64,000 bases of DNA, taken from assembly GCA_040221095.1 (NCBI GenBank), contig JAVJVP010000003.1, forward strand, positions 62,001 through 126,000, read 5' to 3'. Made by a program: the position numbers and the translations under genes. The notes under the pieces were generated by a model. It saw nothing but the letters and a program-made list of their open reading frames with translations, was not told the origin of the DNA and searched no databases. The DNA comes from UBA1479 sp040221095. GTDB lineage: Bacteria; Pseudomonadota; Alphaproteobacteria; Rhodospirillales; Casp-alpha2. Positions 54,376 to 63,009 of this stretch are shown in pieces. Every line of letters begins with the position of its first letter. Within the stretch, counting starts at the first letter, position 1.

Positions 54376-54891
54376 GTGAAAACACTTCTGCTTCTACGCC
54401 ACGCCAAGTCCGATTGGGCCGAACCCGGGCTCGACGACATCGACCGGCCGCTCGCCCCGCGCGGGCGCGCCGCCGCGGCCCTGATGGGCCGCCACCTCAA
54501 GGCCGAGGGTCTGGTTCCCGATCTGGTGCTGTGTTCCTCGGCCCGGCGGGCACAGGAAACCTGGGATCTGGTCGCGCCGGAACTGGGCCGCGAGGTGCCC
54601 GTGCGCTTCCGCAAGGGGTTGTACGCCGTGTCTTCCGCCGCCCTTCTGGGCGCACTCCGCCGGGTGCCCGACGACTGCGGTCGTCTGCTCGTCATCGGCC
54701 ACAATCCGGAGATGGAAGACCTTGCCCACCGCCTTGCCGGATCCGGCAAGGCCAAGGCCCTGGCAAGCCTGGCGGAAAAGTATCCGACCGCCGCCCTGGC
54801 CGAGATCCGCTTCGCGCAAGACGGCTGGAGCAAGATCGGCGAAGGGTCCGGCGCGCTGTACAGGTTCGTGCGGCCCCGGGACCTCGGCTGA
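54376..54891 (+). CDS. SixA-type histidine phosphatase
   Basis: A 171-residue histidine phosphatase (branch 1) of the SixA group. The catalytic RHA motif is LLRHAKSDW (His9), the second arginine lies in CSSARRAQET and the second histidine in VIGHNPEM. SixA dephosphorylates histidine phosphotransfer domains such as ArcB or the nitrogen PTS NPr in E. coli; the target here is unknown. It starts with GTG, 4 bp after the hydrolase stop. Confidence 0.88.
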   Translation: MKTLLLLRHAKSDWAEPGLDDIDRPLAPRGRAAAALMGRHLKAEGLVPDLVLCSSARRAQETWDLVAPELGREVPVRFRKGLYAVSSAALLGALRRVPDDCGRLLVIGHNPEMEDLAHRLAGSGKAKALASLAEKYPTAALAEIRFAQDGWSKIGEGSGALYRFVRPRDLG

Positions 54892-54993
54892 CGCTATTTT
54901 CGCGCCGCGCGTTTACCGCGCAATGGATTGTTTTGTTTCCCGATAAGGTATCCTATCTTTTCCCGGATATGGGAGAGAGGAAAGGGTGCCGGC

Positions 54994-56532
54994 ATGGTCG
55001 CGCGCATCGCCACCGCCGCCTTTCAGGGCATCGACGTTCTGGACGTCGACGTCCAGGTGCAGATGACCGGCGGCCTGCCCGCCTTTGCCGTGGTCGGCCT
55101 GCCGGACAAGGCCGTGGCGGAAAGCCGGGAGCGCGTGCGCGCCGCCCTTCACGCCATGGGCCTGGCCCTGCCGCCCAAGCGCATCACCGTCAACCTGGCC
55201 CCCGCCGACCTGGCCAAGGAAGGCAGCCATTTCGACCTGCCGATCGCCCTGGCGCTGTTGACCGCCATGGACGTTTTGCCGGCCGACGACATGGCGCGCT
55301 ATCTCGCCCTGGGCGAACTGGCGCTCGACGGGGCGCTGGCGCCGGTCGCGGGCGTGCTGCCCGCCGCCGTGCACGCCAATACCCGGGACTTAGGCTTGAT
55401 CTGCCCGGCGGCGCAGGGGGGCGAGGCGGCCTGGGCCGGGGGGGCGGACATTCTCGCGGCCGCCAATCTGCTCGCCCTCGTCAACCACTTCAAAGGCACC
55501 CAGGTGCTGGGCCCGCCCGCCCGGCCCGAAGCCAGCGGCGACGCCCGCTATCCGGACCTGGCCGACATCAAGGGCCAGGAGACGGCCAAGCGGGGGTTGG
55601 AGATCGCCGCCAGCGGCGGCCATAACCTGTTGATGGTCGGCCCGCCGGGAGCGGGCAAGTCCATGCTGGCGCAGCGCCTGCCGGGGTTGCTGCCGCCGCT
55701 CGAGCCGGAGGAAATTCTCGAGGTTTCCATGGTCCAGAGTCTGGCCGGGGCGCTGACCAACGGCGCCCTGTCGCGGCAGCGGCCGTTCCGCGACCCCCAC
55801 CATTCGGCGTCCCTGCCGGCCCTGGTCGGCGGCGGCATGCGGGCGCGGCCGGGGGAGGTTTCCCTCGCCCATCAGGGCGTGCTGTTCCTGGACGAACTGC
55901 CGGAGTTTCAGCGCGCCACCCTGGAAAGCCTGCGCCAGCCGCTCGAGACCGGACGCGCCGCCGTGGCCCGGGCCAATGCGCATGTTACCTATCCGGCGCG
56001 GTTTCAGTTGATCGCCGCCATGAACCCCTGCCGCTGCGGTTATCTGGGCGACCCGGCCCAGGCCTGTTCCAAGGCGCCTCGCTGCGCCGAGGAGTATCAG
56101 GGCCGCATTTCCGGCCCCCTGTTCGACCGCATCGACATTCATCTCGACGTGCCGGCGGTGAGCCCGCTCGACCTCGACCTGCCGCCGCCCGCCGAGGGCA
56201 CGGCTCAGGTCGCAGCCCGGGTCGCCCAGGCCCGCCAGATCCAGGCCGACCGCTACAAGGATTTCCGCGGCCAGGGCATCCGCACCAACGCCCAGGCCGA
56301 CGGCGAACTCTTGGACAAGGTCGCGCGGCCCGACGACGCCGGGCGCAAGCTGCTGGTCGAGGCGGCGGCGCGCCTGGGCCTGACGGCCCGGGGCTACCAC
56401 CGGGTGCTGCGCGTCGCCCGCACCCTGGCCGACATGGACCAGACCGGCGGCGTCACGCGCCTACATGTGGCGGAGGCGCTCAGCTTCCGGCGCCTGGCGC
56501 CGGGGCGGGGACCCACCATTGCAAAGCTCTAG
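54994..56532 (+). CDS. comM: YifB/ComM-family Mg chelatase-like AAA ATPase
   Basis: ComM is a hexameric helicase that aids branch migration during natural transformation; YifB homologues also occur in non-competent bacteria. Start is the ATG at 54994 (MVARIATAAFQGIDVLDVDV), giving 512 residues. It has an N-terminal ChlI-like domain (1-170), Walker A VGPPGAGKSML (about 213-222), Walker B VLFLDELPEFQRATLESLR and a Mg_chelatase C-terminal domain. It is last gene of the run beginning with rsmI and is convergent with the HIT gene. Confidence 0.93.
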   Translation: MVARIATAAFQGIDVLDVDVQVQMTGGLPAFAVVGLPDKAVAESRERVRAALHAMGLALPPKRITVNLAPADLAKEGSHFDLPIALALLTAMDVLPADDMARYLALGELALDGALAPVAGVLPAAVHANTRDLGLICPAAQGGEAAWAGGADILAAANLLALVNHFKGTQVLGPPARPEASGDARYPDLADIKGQETAKRGLEIAASGGHNLLMVGPPGAGKSMLAQRLPGLLPPLEPEEILEVSMVQSLAGALTNGALSRQRPFRDPHHSASLPALVGGGMRARPGEVSLAHQGVLFLDELPEFQRATLESLRQPLETGRAAVARANAHVTYPARFQLIAAMNPCRCGYLGDPAQACSKAPRCAEEYQGRISGPLFDRIDIHLDVPAVSPLDLDLPPPAEGTAQVAARVAQARQIQADRYKDFRGQGIRTNAQADGELLDKVARPDDAGRKLLVEAAARLGLTARGYHRVLRVARTLADMDQTGGVTRLHVAEALSFRRLAPGRGPTIAKL

Positions 56533-56549
56533 GAGGTGCGGCGAAGCGC

Positions 56550-56909
56550 CTAGCTTTTCAGCATCGGCCCCGCCGGTTCGCCGCCGACGATGTGGAAATG
56601 CAGATGGGGGACTTCCTGATGGCCGTCTTCGCCGGCGTTGGCGATCAGACGGTAGCCGCCCTCGGCGACGCCGAGCTTGTCGGCGACCTTCTTGATGGCG
56701 CGGGTATAGGCCAGGATTTCTTCGTCGCTGGCGTTCTCGGAAAAATCCGTCATGTCCACATAGTGACCCTTGGGGATGATCAGGACGTGGACCCGGCGCT
56801 TGGGCTGGATGTCTTTGAAGGCGAGGACATGGTTGTCCTCGTAGACGGTGGCACAGGGGATTTCGCCGCGGATGATCTTGGCGAAAATGTTGGTGTCGTC
56901 GTAAGCCAT
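56550..56909 (-). CDS. HIT-family nucleotide hydrolase (HINT type)
   Basis: A 119-residue HIT-domain protein that hydrolyses nucleoside phosphoramidates or acyl-AMP. The active-site triad is HLHFHIVGG near the C-terminus; NIFAKIIRGEIPCATVYED is the usual start. Convergent with comM, it follows hisE by 16 bp in the order hisF-hisE-HIT typical for Alphaproteobacteria. Confidence 0.95.
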   Translation of the reverse strand: MAYDDTNIFAKIIRGEIPCATVYEDNHVLAFKDIQPKRRVHVLIIPKGHYVDMTDFSENASDEEILAYTRAIKKVADKLGVAEGGYRLIANAGEDGHQEVPHLHFHIVGGEPAGPMLKS

Positions 56910-56925
56910 CTGAATTCTCCTGCCG

Positions 56926-57243
56926 CTACTTAGTGCGGCTGTTCTTTTCCGCGATGCCCGACTGCCCCGTGCGGCGTTCCAGTTCGGCCCAGACGTCGGC
57001 GGGGTCGAGGCCGAGCTGCGCCCAGAGGGCGAGCAGGTGGTAGAGCACGTCGGCGCTTTCCTTGGCCACGGAGGCCTTGTCCTCGGTCAGGGCGGCGACG
57101 GCGGTCTCGACCGCTTCCTCGCCGATCTTGCGCGCGATCAGGGGCGTGCCGCCGGCGAACAGCTTGGCCGTGTAGCTCGAGTCCGGGTCGCCGCCCTTTC
57201 GGCTTTCGATGGTCGCGAACAGGGCGTCCAGGATATGGGTCAT
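56926..57243 (-). CDS. hisE: Phosphoribosyl-ATP pyrophosphohydrolase
   Basis: It catalyses the second step of histidine synthesis (PR-ATP to PR-AMP). The 105-residue protein starts MTHILDALFATIESRKG (ATG at 57243, AGGA upstream) and has the MazG-type metal-binding KIGEEAVETAVAAL and ESADVLYHLLALW. HisE is separate from HisI, as in most Alphaproteobacteria. It is 25 bp downstream of hisF, in a run hisH-hisA-hisF-hisE-HIT; hisI, hisG, hisD and hisC are not in the window. Confidence 0.95.
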   Translation of the reverse strand: MTHILDALFATIESRKGGDPDSSYTAKLFAGGTPLIARKIGEEAVETAVAALTEDKASVAKESADVLYHLLALWAQLGLDPADVWAELERRTGQSGIAEKNSRTK

Positions 57244-57268
57244 GACCGGGGTCCTAACGTGAAAAATC

Positions 57269-58069
57269 TCAGGCGGCGGTTTCGTCCATGCGCACCGGGG
57301 CACCGGCCGCCAGCATATGCGCCTTGGCCTGCTGAATGGAATAGGTGCCGAAGTGAAAGATCGAGGCGGCGAGCACGGCCGAGGCATGGCCCTGGGTGAT
57401 GCCGTCGACCAGATGGTCGAGGGTGCCGACCCCACCCGAGGCGATCACCGGCACGGGCACGGCGTCGGCGACGGCACGGGTCAAGGCCAGGTCGAAGCCG
57501 TTCTTGGTGCCGTCCCGGTCCATGGAGGTGAGGAGGATTTCCCCGGCGCCGAAACCGGCCATCTTCTCCGCCCAGGCGATGCATTCGATGCCCGTGGCCT
57601 TACGCCCGCCGTGGGTGAAGATTTCGAACCGGGTGCCGTCGGGCGAGGGTTCCCGCGTCACCGCATCGACCCGCTTGGCATCGACGGCGACGACGATACA
57701 TTGCGCGCCGAACTTTTCCGAGGCCTCGCGCACGAACTCGGGGTTATGCACGGCGGCGGTGTTGATAGAGACCTTGTCGGCCCCGGCCAACAGAAGCTTG
57801 CGGATGTCGTCCGTGGTGCGCACGCCGCCGCCCACGGTCAGCGGCATGAAGCAGTGTTCCGCCGTGCGCGCCACCACGTCGAAGATGGTGTCGCGGTTTT
57901 CATGGCTGGCGGTGATGTCGAGAAAGGTCAGCTCGTCCGCACCTGCGGCGTCATAGACCCGGGCCTGTTCCACGGGATCGCCGGCGTCGACCAGATCGAC
58001 GAAGTTGACGCCCTTGACCACGCGGCCGGCGTTGACGTCGAGGCAGGGAATGACCCGGGCTTTCAGCAT
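57269..58069 (-). CDS. hisF: Imidazole glycerol phosphate synthase, cyclase subunit
   Basis: HisF forms IGP and AICAR from PRFAR with ammonia supplied by HisH. The 266-residue TIM barrel begins MLKARVIPCLDVNAGRVVKGVNF, with the first catalytic aspartate in CLDV and the second in VVAVDAKR. It has the phosphate-binding LTVGGGVRTTDDIRKLL and VIASGGVGTLDHL. It starts immediately after the hisA stop with no gap, so the two are tightly coupled. Confidence 0.97.
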   Translation of the reverse strand: MLKARVIPCLDVNAGRVVKGVNFVDLVDAGDPVEQARVYDAAGADELTFLDITASHENRDTIFDVVARTAEHCFMPLTVGGGVRTTDDIRKLLLAGADKVSINTAAVHNPEFVREASEKFGAQCIVVAVDAKRVDAVTREPSPDGTRFEIFTHGGRKATGIECIAWAEKMAGFGAGEILLTSMDRDGTKNGFDLALTRAVADAVPVPVIASGGVGTLDHLVDGITQGHASAVLAASIFHFGTYSIQQAKAHMLAAGAPVRMDETAA

Positions 58070-58801
58070 TTACGCCGCGTCCTTCAGCAGCTTGACGGCG
58101 GCGGGCAGGTCGATCTTGCCGTCGTAGACGGCGCGGCCGGAAATCACGCCCTCCAGCAATCCGCCGCCCTGGGCCTTCAATTCTTCCAGGTCGGCCATGG
58201 ACGACACCCCGCCCGACGCGATCACGGGGATCGAGACGGCACGGGCGAGATCGAGGGTCGCCTGCAGGTTGGGGCCCTGCATGACGCCGTCGCGGCCGAT
58301 GTCCGTGAAGATGATGGCGGCGACGCCCGCGTCCTCGAACCGTTTGGCGAGGTCCAGCGCCGTCAGTTCCGACACTTCGGCCCAGCCTTCGACGGCGACC
58401 CGGCCGTCGCGGGCGTCGATGCCGACCGCGACCCGGCCCGGATGGGCCTTGCAGGCCGCCTTGACCAGGTCCGGGTCGGTCAGGGCCACGGTGCCCAGGA
58501 TCACCCGGCGCACGCCCCGGGCCAGCCAATCATCGATCGTCGCCATGGTCCGAATGCCGCCGCCCAGCTGCACGGGGATGTCGAGGGCGCCCAGAATAGC
58601 GTTAACGGCGGCGCCGTTCACCGGTCGGCCTTCGAATGCGCCGTTAAGGTCAACCAAATGAACCCATTCACAGCCAGCGTCCTGGAACGCCCGGGCCTGG
58701 GCCGCCGGGTCGTCGGAAAACACCGTCGCCTGGTCCATGTCGCCCTGGTACAGACGCACGCAATTGCCGTCCTTGAGGTCGATGGCGGGAAAGAAAATCA
58801 T
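58070..58801 (-). CDS. hisA: Phosphoribosyl isomerase HisA (ProFAR isomerase)
   Basis: HisA converts ProFAR to PRFAR. The 243-residue TIM barrel begins MIFFPAIDLKDGNCVRLYQGD (ATG at 58801), with the catalytic Asp of PAIDLKDG and the second in IFTDIGRDG. An in-frame GTG 9 bp upstream (58810), nearer to AAAGGGG, would add three residues. IPVQLGGGIRTMATIDDWL binds phosphate. Upstream lies dispersed repeat copy B, which separates it from hisH. Confidence 0.96.
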   Translation of the reverse strand: MIFFPAIDLKDGNCVRLYQGDMDQATVFSDDPAAQARAFQDAGCEWVHLVDLNGAFEGRPVNGAAVNAILGALDIPVQLGGGIRTMATIDDWLARGVRRVILGTVALTDPDLVKAACKAHPGRVAVGIDARDGRVAVEGWAEVSELTALDLAKRFEDAGVAAIIFTDIGRDGVMQGPNLQATLDLARAVSIPVIASGGVSSMADLEELKAQGGGLLEGVISGRAVYDGKIDLPAAVKLLKDAA

Positions 58802-58833
58802 GCCGGCCACGCCCCTTTCATCATTCCCCGTCG

Positions 58834-58982
58834 TTCAAGAAAGAACATTGAACCACAGAGGCGGTGAGGCGGTGAGATGGCCGCGTTTTTCATCAACGGC
58901 AGGGCGTGCCCGGGCGACATCAACATAAGCTTACTCTCATTTTTTCTTCTCACCGTCTCATTGCCTCTGTGGTTCTCTTGAA
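58834..58982. repeat. Dispersed CTCTGTG-family inverted repeat (copy B)
   Basis: The perfect arms AACCACAGAGGC (58851-58862) and GCCTCTGTGGTT (58963-58974) are flanked by TTCAAG/CTTGAA (58834-58839, 58977-58982). An inner CGGTGAGA/TCTCACCG (58870-58877, 58948-58955) lies around a loop of about 70 nt. It fills the hisH-hisA gap and ends 2 bp before the hisH stop. Confidence 0.8.
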
Positions 58983-58984
58983 AT

Positions 58985-59632
58985 TCAAGGCTTCCAGTTC
59001 AGGAAGTTCTCGATGAGCTTAAGCCCCACAGCCTGGCTTTTCTCGGGGTGGAATTGCGTTCCGACCAGATTGTCGCGGCCCACGGCGGCGGAAACGGGGC
59101 CGTCGTAGTCGGTCACGGCCAAAAGGTGTTCGGCATCGTCCGGCACCAGATGGAAGGAGTGGACGAAATAGGCGTGCTGGCCGTTGGCAAGATCTTTAAG
59201 CACCGGGTGTTCCTGATAACCGACCCAGAACAGCTCGTTCCAGCCCATATGGGGGATCTTCAGCGTCTTGTCGGCGGGCTCAAGCGCCTTGACCGCCCCC
59301 GGAATCCAGCCGAACCCGGGGGTTTCGCCGAACTCAAACCCCGTGGTCGCCATCAGCTGCATGCCGACGCAGATGCCGAGGAAGGGCTGGGCGCGGGCGA
59401 TCACGGCCTCATTCAAGGCCTCCATCATGCCGTCGATGGCGGCGATGCCGGCACGGCAGTCGGCGAAGGCGCCGACGCCGGGCAGCACCACGCGGTCGGC
59501 CCGGGCGACCAGGTCGGGGTCGGCGGTCACGGCGACCCTGTCGCTTTGGCCCAGTTCCCGCACCACCCGCTCGACCGCCTTGGCGGCGGAGCGCAGGTTG
59601 CCGGAGCCGTAATCGATGAGGGCGATGGTCAC
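58985..59632 (-). CDS. hisH: Imidazole glycerol phosphate synthase, glutaminase subunit
   Basis: HisH hydrolyses glutamine and channels ammonia to HisF. The 215-residue protein starts at a GTG (59632; AAGGGGGG upstream), VTIALIDYGSGNLRSAAKAV. The catalytic Cys is in FLGICVGMQLM, the nearby oxyanion loop in LPGVGAFADC, and the His-Glu pair in GTQFHPEKSQ. It precedes repeat B and hisA on the minus strand, and follows the DUF2628 gene by 11 bp. Confidence 0.96.
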   Translation of the reverse strand: MTIALIDYGSGNLRSAAKAVERVVRELGQSDRVAVTADPDLVARADRVVLPGVGAFADCRAGIAAIDGMMEALNEAVIARAQPFLGICVGMQLMATTGFEFGETPGFGWIPGAVKALEPADKTLKIPHMGWNELFWVGYQEHPVLKDLANGQHAYFVHSFHLVPDDAEHLLAVTDYDGPVSAAVGRDNLVGTQFHPEKSQAVGLKLIENFLNWKP

Positions 59633-59643
59633 GGCGGCCCCCC

Positions 59644-60051
59644 TTAGGCCCGCGCGCCGGCGGCGGCGAGGTCGCGGGCCAGGGCCGGATCGGCGTCGAG
59701 GAAGCGGTAGAGGGCATCGTCCCGGTCCTGGCCGCAGACGGGGCCGGTTTCGGCGAAGCCCTGGGCCGCCAAATGGCGGCGGCGCAGGTCGTTGGCGACA
59801 AAGCCGACGGCCGCGTAAAGGGCCAGCATCACCCCGCCCCGCGCCAGGGGATCGGGCAGCAAGGACTCGACCGCCAGGCCGGCGCCCGTGATGATCACGA
59901 ACAGGCCGAGCGCCGTCCACCACATGCGGTGCCACAACGCCCAGACGAAGGAGAACAGGAAGGCCGCCCAGTTGAAGCCTTCCTTGACCAGACGGACATC
60001 CTTGTCCGGGTCCAGGCCGTGGCGGCGAAGGTGAACGGTGAAGACGCGCAT
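59644..60051 (-). CDS. DUF2628 small membrane protein
   Basis: A 135-residue protein of the DUF2628 family. It begins MRVFTVHLRRHGLDPDKDVRLVKEGF, then two or three hydrophobic helices (about 28-50, 55-75, 78-90). The conserved GFNWAAFLFSFVWALWHRMWW is present. Function unknown. It lies between hisB and hisH within the histidine cluster of many Alphaproteobacteria, so a role linked to that operon is possible but unproven. Confidence 0.88.
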   Translation of the reverse strand: MRVFTVHLRRHGLDPDKDVRLVKEGFNWAAFLFSFVWALWHRMWWTALGLFVIITGAGLAVESLLPDPLARGGVMLALYAAVGFVANDLRRRHLAAQGFAETGPVCGQDRDDALYRFLDADPALARDLAAAGARA

Positions 60052-60106
60052 GGGTACAGATGCTCGTTAGAAGTCGGTCGCCCGGGGCGGGCGGAGGCGG
60101 GGCGCC

Positions 60107-60706
60107 CTAGAGCGAGCCGCCCAGGGTTCCCTTGGTCGAGGGCACGGCGTCGGCCTTGCGCGGGTCGATGGTGGCGGCGTCGCGCAGGCTCCGCGCCAGG
60201 CCCTTGTAGCAGGACTCGACGATATGGTGGTTGTTCTCACCATAGAGGTTTTCCACGTGCAGGGTCGCCCCGGCGGCCTGGGCGAAGGCCTGGAACCATT
60301 CCTTGAACAGTTCCGTGTCCATGTCGCCCAGCTTGGGCTTGGAGAAGGTCACCCGCCAGATCAGATAGGGCCGGTTGCTGAGGTCGATGGCGACGCGGGA
60401 CAGGGTCTCGTCCATGGGGATCAGGGCGGCGCCATAGCGCGTGATGCCGCGGCGATCGCCCAGGGCCTTGTTCACGGCCTCGCCGATGGCGATGCCCGTG
60501 TCCTCGGTGGTGTGGTGGAAATCGATATGGGTGTCGCCCTGGGCCTCGACCGTCAGGTCCATGAGCGAATGGCGCGACAGCTGTTCCAGCATGTGATCGA
60601 GAAAGCCGATCCCGGTGGACACGGAATATTCCCCGGTGCCGTCCAGGTTGACGCTGACCTTGATCCGCGTTTCCTTGGTGTTGCGTTCGACGCTGGCCGT
60701 GCGCAT
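60107..60706 (-). CDS. hisB: Imidazoleglycerol-phosphate dehydratase
   Basis: It dehydrates IGP to imidazole-acetol phosphate in histidine synthesis. The 199-residue protein has the repeated manganese-binding motifs DTHIDFHHTTEDTGI and ENNHHIVESCYKGL, and GIGFLDHMLEQLSRHS. It is the monofunctional form without a phosphatase domain. AAGGAAAT precedes the ATG. It is the first gene of the hisB-DUF2628-hisH-hisA-hisF-hisE run, divergent from hslV. Confidence 0.97.
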   Translation of the reverse strand: MRTASVERNTKETRIKVSVNLDGTGEYSVSTGIGFLDHMLEQLSRHSLMDLTVEAQGDTHIDFHHTTEDTGIAIGEAVNKALGDRRGITRYGAALIPMDETLSRVAIDLSNRPYLIWRVTFSKPKLGDMDTELFKEWFQAFAQAAGATLHVENLYGENNHHIVESCYKGLARSLRDAATIDPRKADAVPSTKGTLGGSL

Positions 60707-60830
60707 GGCCGATTTCCTTCTGAGACTGTGGATGCGGTCTTTTATCAGGCGGCCCCTCTTTTACCAAAAAAATAGTACGCCCGGGCCTGTGCCGTTACCC
60801 TGCGTCACGGCCCCTGCCTTGATATGCACC

Positions 60831-60859
60831 GTTGACCGGACCACATGGTTCCCTATCAT
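60831..60859 (+). promoter_or_regulatory. Heat-shock-like promoter of hslVU
   Basis: GTTG, 17 nt, CCTATCA resembles the RpoH pattern seen before dnaK. Overlapping it, TTGACC, 16 nt, TATCAT is a good sigma-70 promoter. The start would be near 60866, about 53 nt before the hslV ATG. Confidence 0.55.
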
Positions 60860-60918
60860 CCCGGCTTCCCTGTCCCGGCAAAATGGCACCCCAAGGCCAC
60901 ATTCCAAGGAACGACCAT

Positions 60919-61464
60919 ATGGCAAGCGACACACCCCTTTGGCACGGCACCACGATCCTTTGCGTGCGCAAGGGCGACGACGTGGTGCTGGCCGGCGACG
61001 GCCAGGTGTCGCTCGGCGACACGGTGATCAAGGCCAATGCGCGCAAGGTACGTAGATTAGGGGACGGCAACGTGATCGGCGGTTTCGCCGGCGCCACCGC
61101 CGACGCCTTCACCCTGTTCGAGCGCCTGGAAGCCAAGCTGGAGCAATACCCCACGCAGCTGACCCGGGCCTGCGTCGAACTGGCCAAGGACTGGCGCACG
61201 GACCGCTACCTGCGCCGGCTGGAGGCCATGATGGCCGTGGCCGACAAGGATGTCTCCCTGGTCCTGACCGGCACCGGCGACGTGCTCGAGCCCGAGGACG
61301 GCCTGATCGGCATCGGCTCCGGCGGCAATTACGCCCTGGCCGCCGCCCGCGCCCTGATCGACCAGGACGGCCTGGACGCCCGCCAAATCGCCGAAAAGGC
61401 CATGGGCGTCGCCGCCGGTATCTGCGTCTACACCAACACCAACCTGACCATCGAGGCCCTATGA
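60919..61464 (+). CDS. hslV: ATP-dependent protease peptidase subunit HslV
   Basis: Proteolytic subunit of the HslUV (ClpQY) heat-shock protease, using its N-terminal threonine after propeptide removal. The 181-residue protein (ATG at 60919, AAGGA upstream) has the propeptide MASDTPLWHG before Thr11 (TTILCVRKGD). VVLAGDGQVSLG follows with its Lys near IKANARKV. The 10-residue propeptide is usual in Alphaproteobacteria. It overlaps hslU by 4 bp (ATGA). Confidence 0.97.
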   Translation: MASDTPLWHGTTILCVRKGDDVVLAGDGQVSLGDTVIKANARKVRRLGDGNVIGGFAGATADAFTLFERLEAKLEQYPTQLTRACVELAKDWRTDRYLRRLEAMMAVADKDVSLVLTGTGDVLEPEDGLIGIGSGGNYALAAARALIDQDGLDARQIAEKAMGVAAGICVYTNTNLTIEAL

Positions 61465-62834
61465 CCGCGCCCGTCGAAAAACCCACCGCCCCCCGCAGCC
61501 TGGACGACACGCTCGCCGCCGGCACGTCGAGCTTCACGCCGCGCGAGATCGTCTCCGAACTGGACCGCCACATCATCGGCCAGAAGGACGCCAAGCGCGC
61601 GGTGGCCATCGCGCTGCGCAACCGCTGGCGGCGGCAGCAGCTGGACGACGACCTGAAGGAAGAGGTTCTGCCCAAGAACATCCTGATGATCGGGCCGACC
61701 GGCGTCGGCAAGACCGAGATCGCGCGCCGGCTCGCCAAGCTGGCCCAGGCGCCCTTCATCAAGGTCGAGGCGACCAAGTTCACGGAAGTCGGCTATGTCG
61801 GCCGCGATGTCGAGCAGATCGTCCGCGACCTGGTTGAGACCGCCATCCACATGACCCGCGAGCGCCTGCGCAAGCAGGTCCAGTCCAAGGCCGAGGCGCG
61901 GGCGGAGGAGCGGGTGCTCGACGCGCTCGTCGGCGAAAACGCCTCCAAGGAAACCCGCGAAACCTTCCGGCGGAAATTGAGGAACAACGAGCTCAACGAC
62001 CGCGAGATCGAGGTCACCGTGTCGGACGGCGCCGGCATGGGCATGCCGACCTTCGACATCCCCGGCATGCCGGGGGCGCAGATGGGCATGCTCAATCTGG
62101 GCGACATGCTGGGCAAGGCCTTCGGCCAACAGCAGAAGCCCCGGCGCATGACGGTGGCGGACAGCTACGGCGTGCTTCTCGCCGAGGAAGGCGACAAGCT
62201 GCTCGACGACGACCGGGTGGTGAAGGACGCCATCCATGCCGTGGAAAACAACGGCATCGTGTTCCTGGATGAGATCGACAAGATTTCCCAGCGCACCGAC
62301 GTGAAGGGCGGCGACGTCAGCCGCGAAGGGGTGCAGCGCGACCTCTTGCCGCTGATCGAAGGCACCACCGTCGCGACCAAGCACGGGCCGGTCAACACCG
62401 ACCACATCCTGTTCATCGCCTCGGGCGCGTTCCATGTCTCGAAACCGTCGGACATGCTGCCGGAACTACAAGGGCGGCTGCCCATCCGCGTCAACCTGCG
62501 GGCCCTGACCAAGGACGACTTCAAGCGCATCCTGACGGAGACCGAGGCGTCGCTGCTCAAGCAGTACGTCGCCTTGATGAAGACGGAAGAGCTGGAGCTG
62601 ATCTTCACCGACGACGCCGTCGACGCCATCGCCGGCCTCGCCGTCGACATCAACGAAGGCGTCGAAAACATCGGCGCGCGGCGCCTGCACACGGTCCTGG
62701 AAAAGCTGGTCGAGGAGATCAGCTACACCGCCTCCGACCGCTCCGGCGAAACGGTGACCATCGACGCCAAGTACGTGGACGAACAGGTCGCCCCCCTCGC
62801 CAAGAACGCGGATCTGTCGAAGTTCATTCTTTAA
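61461..62834 (+). CDS. hslU: ATP-dependent protease ATPase subunit HslU
   Basis: AAA+ unfoldase of HslUV. The 457-residue protein has Walker A GPTGVGKTEIA (about 74-84), the pore loop GYVGRDVEQI, an I-domain (about 115-240, with the Met/Gly-rich GMPTFDIPGMPGAQMGM), Walker B NNGIVFLDEIDK and the C-terminal segment ending VAPLAKNADLSKFIL, which docks in HslV. The stop at 62834 is followed by repeat copy C and then a second, decayed copy of the last 41 codons. Confidence 0.98.
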   Translation: MTAPVEKPTAPRSLDDTLAAGTSSFTPREIVSELDRHIIGQKDAKRAVAIALRNRWRRQQLDDDLKEEVLPKNILMIGPTGVGKTEIARRLAKLAQAPFIKVEATKFTEVGYVGRDVEQIVRDLVETAIHMTRERLRKQVQSKAEARAEERVLDALVGENASKETRETFRRKLRNNELNDREIEVTVSDGAGMGMPTFDIPGMPGAQMGMLNLGDMLGKAFGQQQKPRRMTVADSYGVLLAEEGDKLLDDDRVVKDAIHAVENNGIVFLDEIDKISQRTDVKGGDVSREGVQRDLLPLIEGTTVATKHGPVNTDHILFIASGAFHVSKPSDMLPELQGRLPIRVNLRALTKDDFKRILTETEASLLKQYVALMKTEELELIFTDDAVDAIAGLAVDINEGVENIGARRLHTVLEKLVEEISYTASDRSGETVTIDAKYVDEQVAPLAKNADLSKFIL

Positions 62835-62880
62835 CGGCGTCACGCCGGGGAGTGGCCGCGCACCGGATTATGGCCGCCCG

Positions 62881-63009
62881 CCTCTCTGTGTCCTCTGTGG
62901 ATCCTCTGTGCTCTCTGTGTCCGATTACTCAGGCGTTCCCGGATAGAGCCGTGCCTGGATTGTCCGAGTAATGGGACACAGAGCACGCAGAGAAGTCACG
63001 GAGATCACA
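62881..63009. repeat. Dispersed CTCTGTG-family inverted repeat (copy C)
   Basis: The arms 62913-62930 and 62966-62983 pair over 18 bp with a single mismatch (CTCTGTGTCC[G/C]ATTACTC). Further CTCTGTG/CACAGAG motifs lie on both sides. It stands between hslU and its duplicated 3' fragment, and its right end runs into the fragment at GAGGAGATC. Confidence 0.8.
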
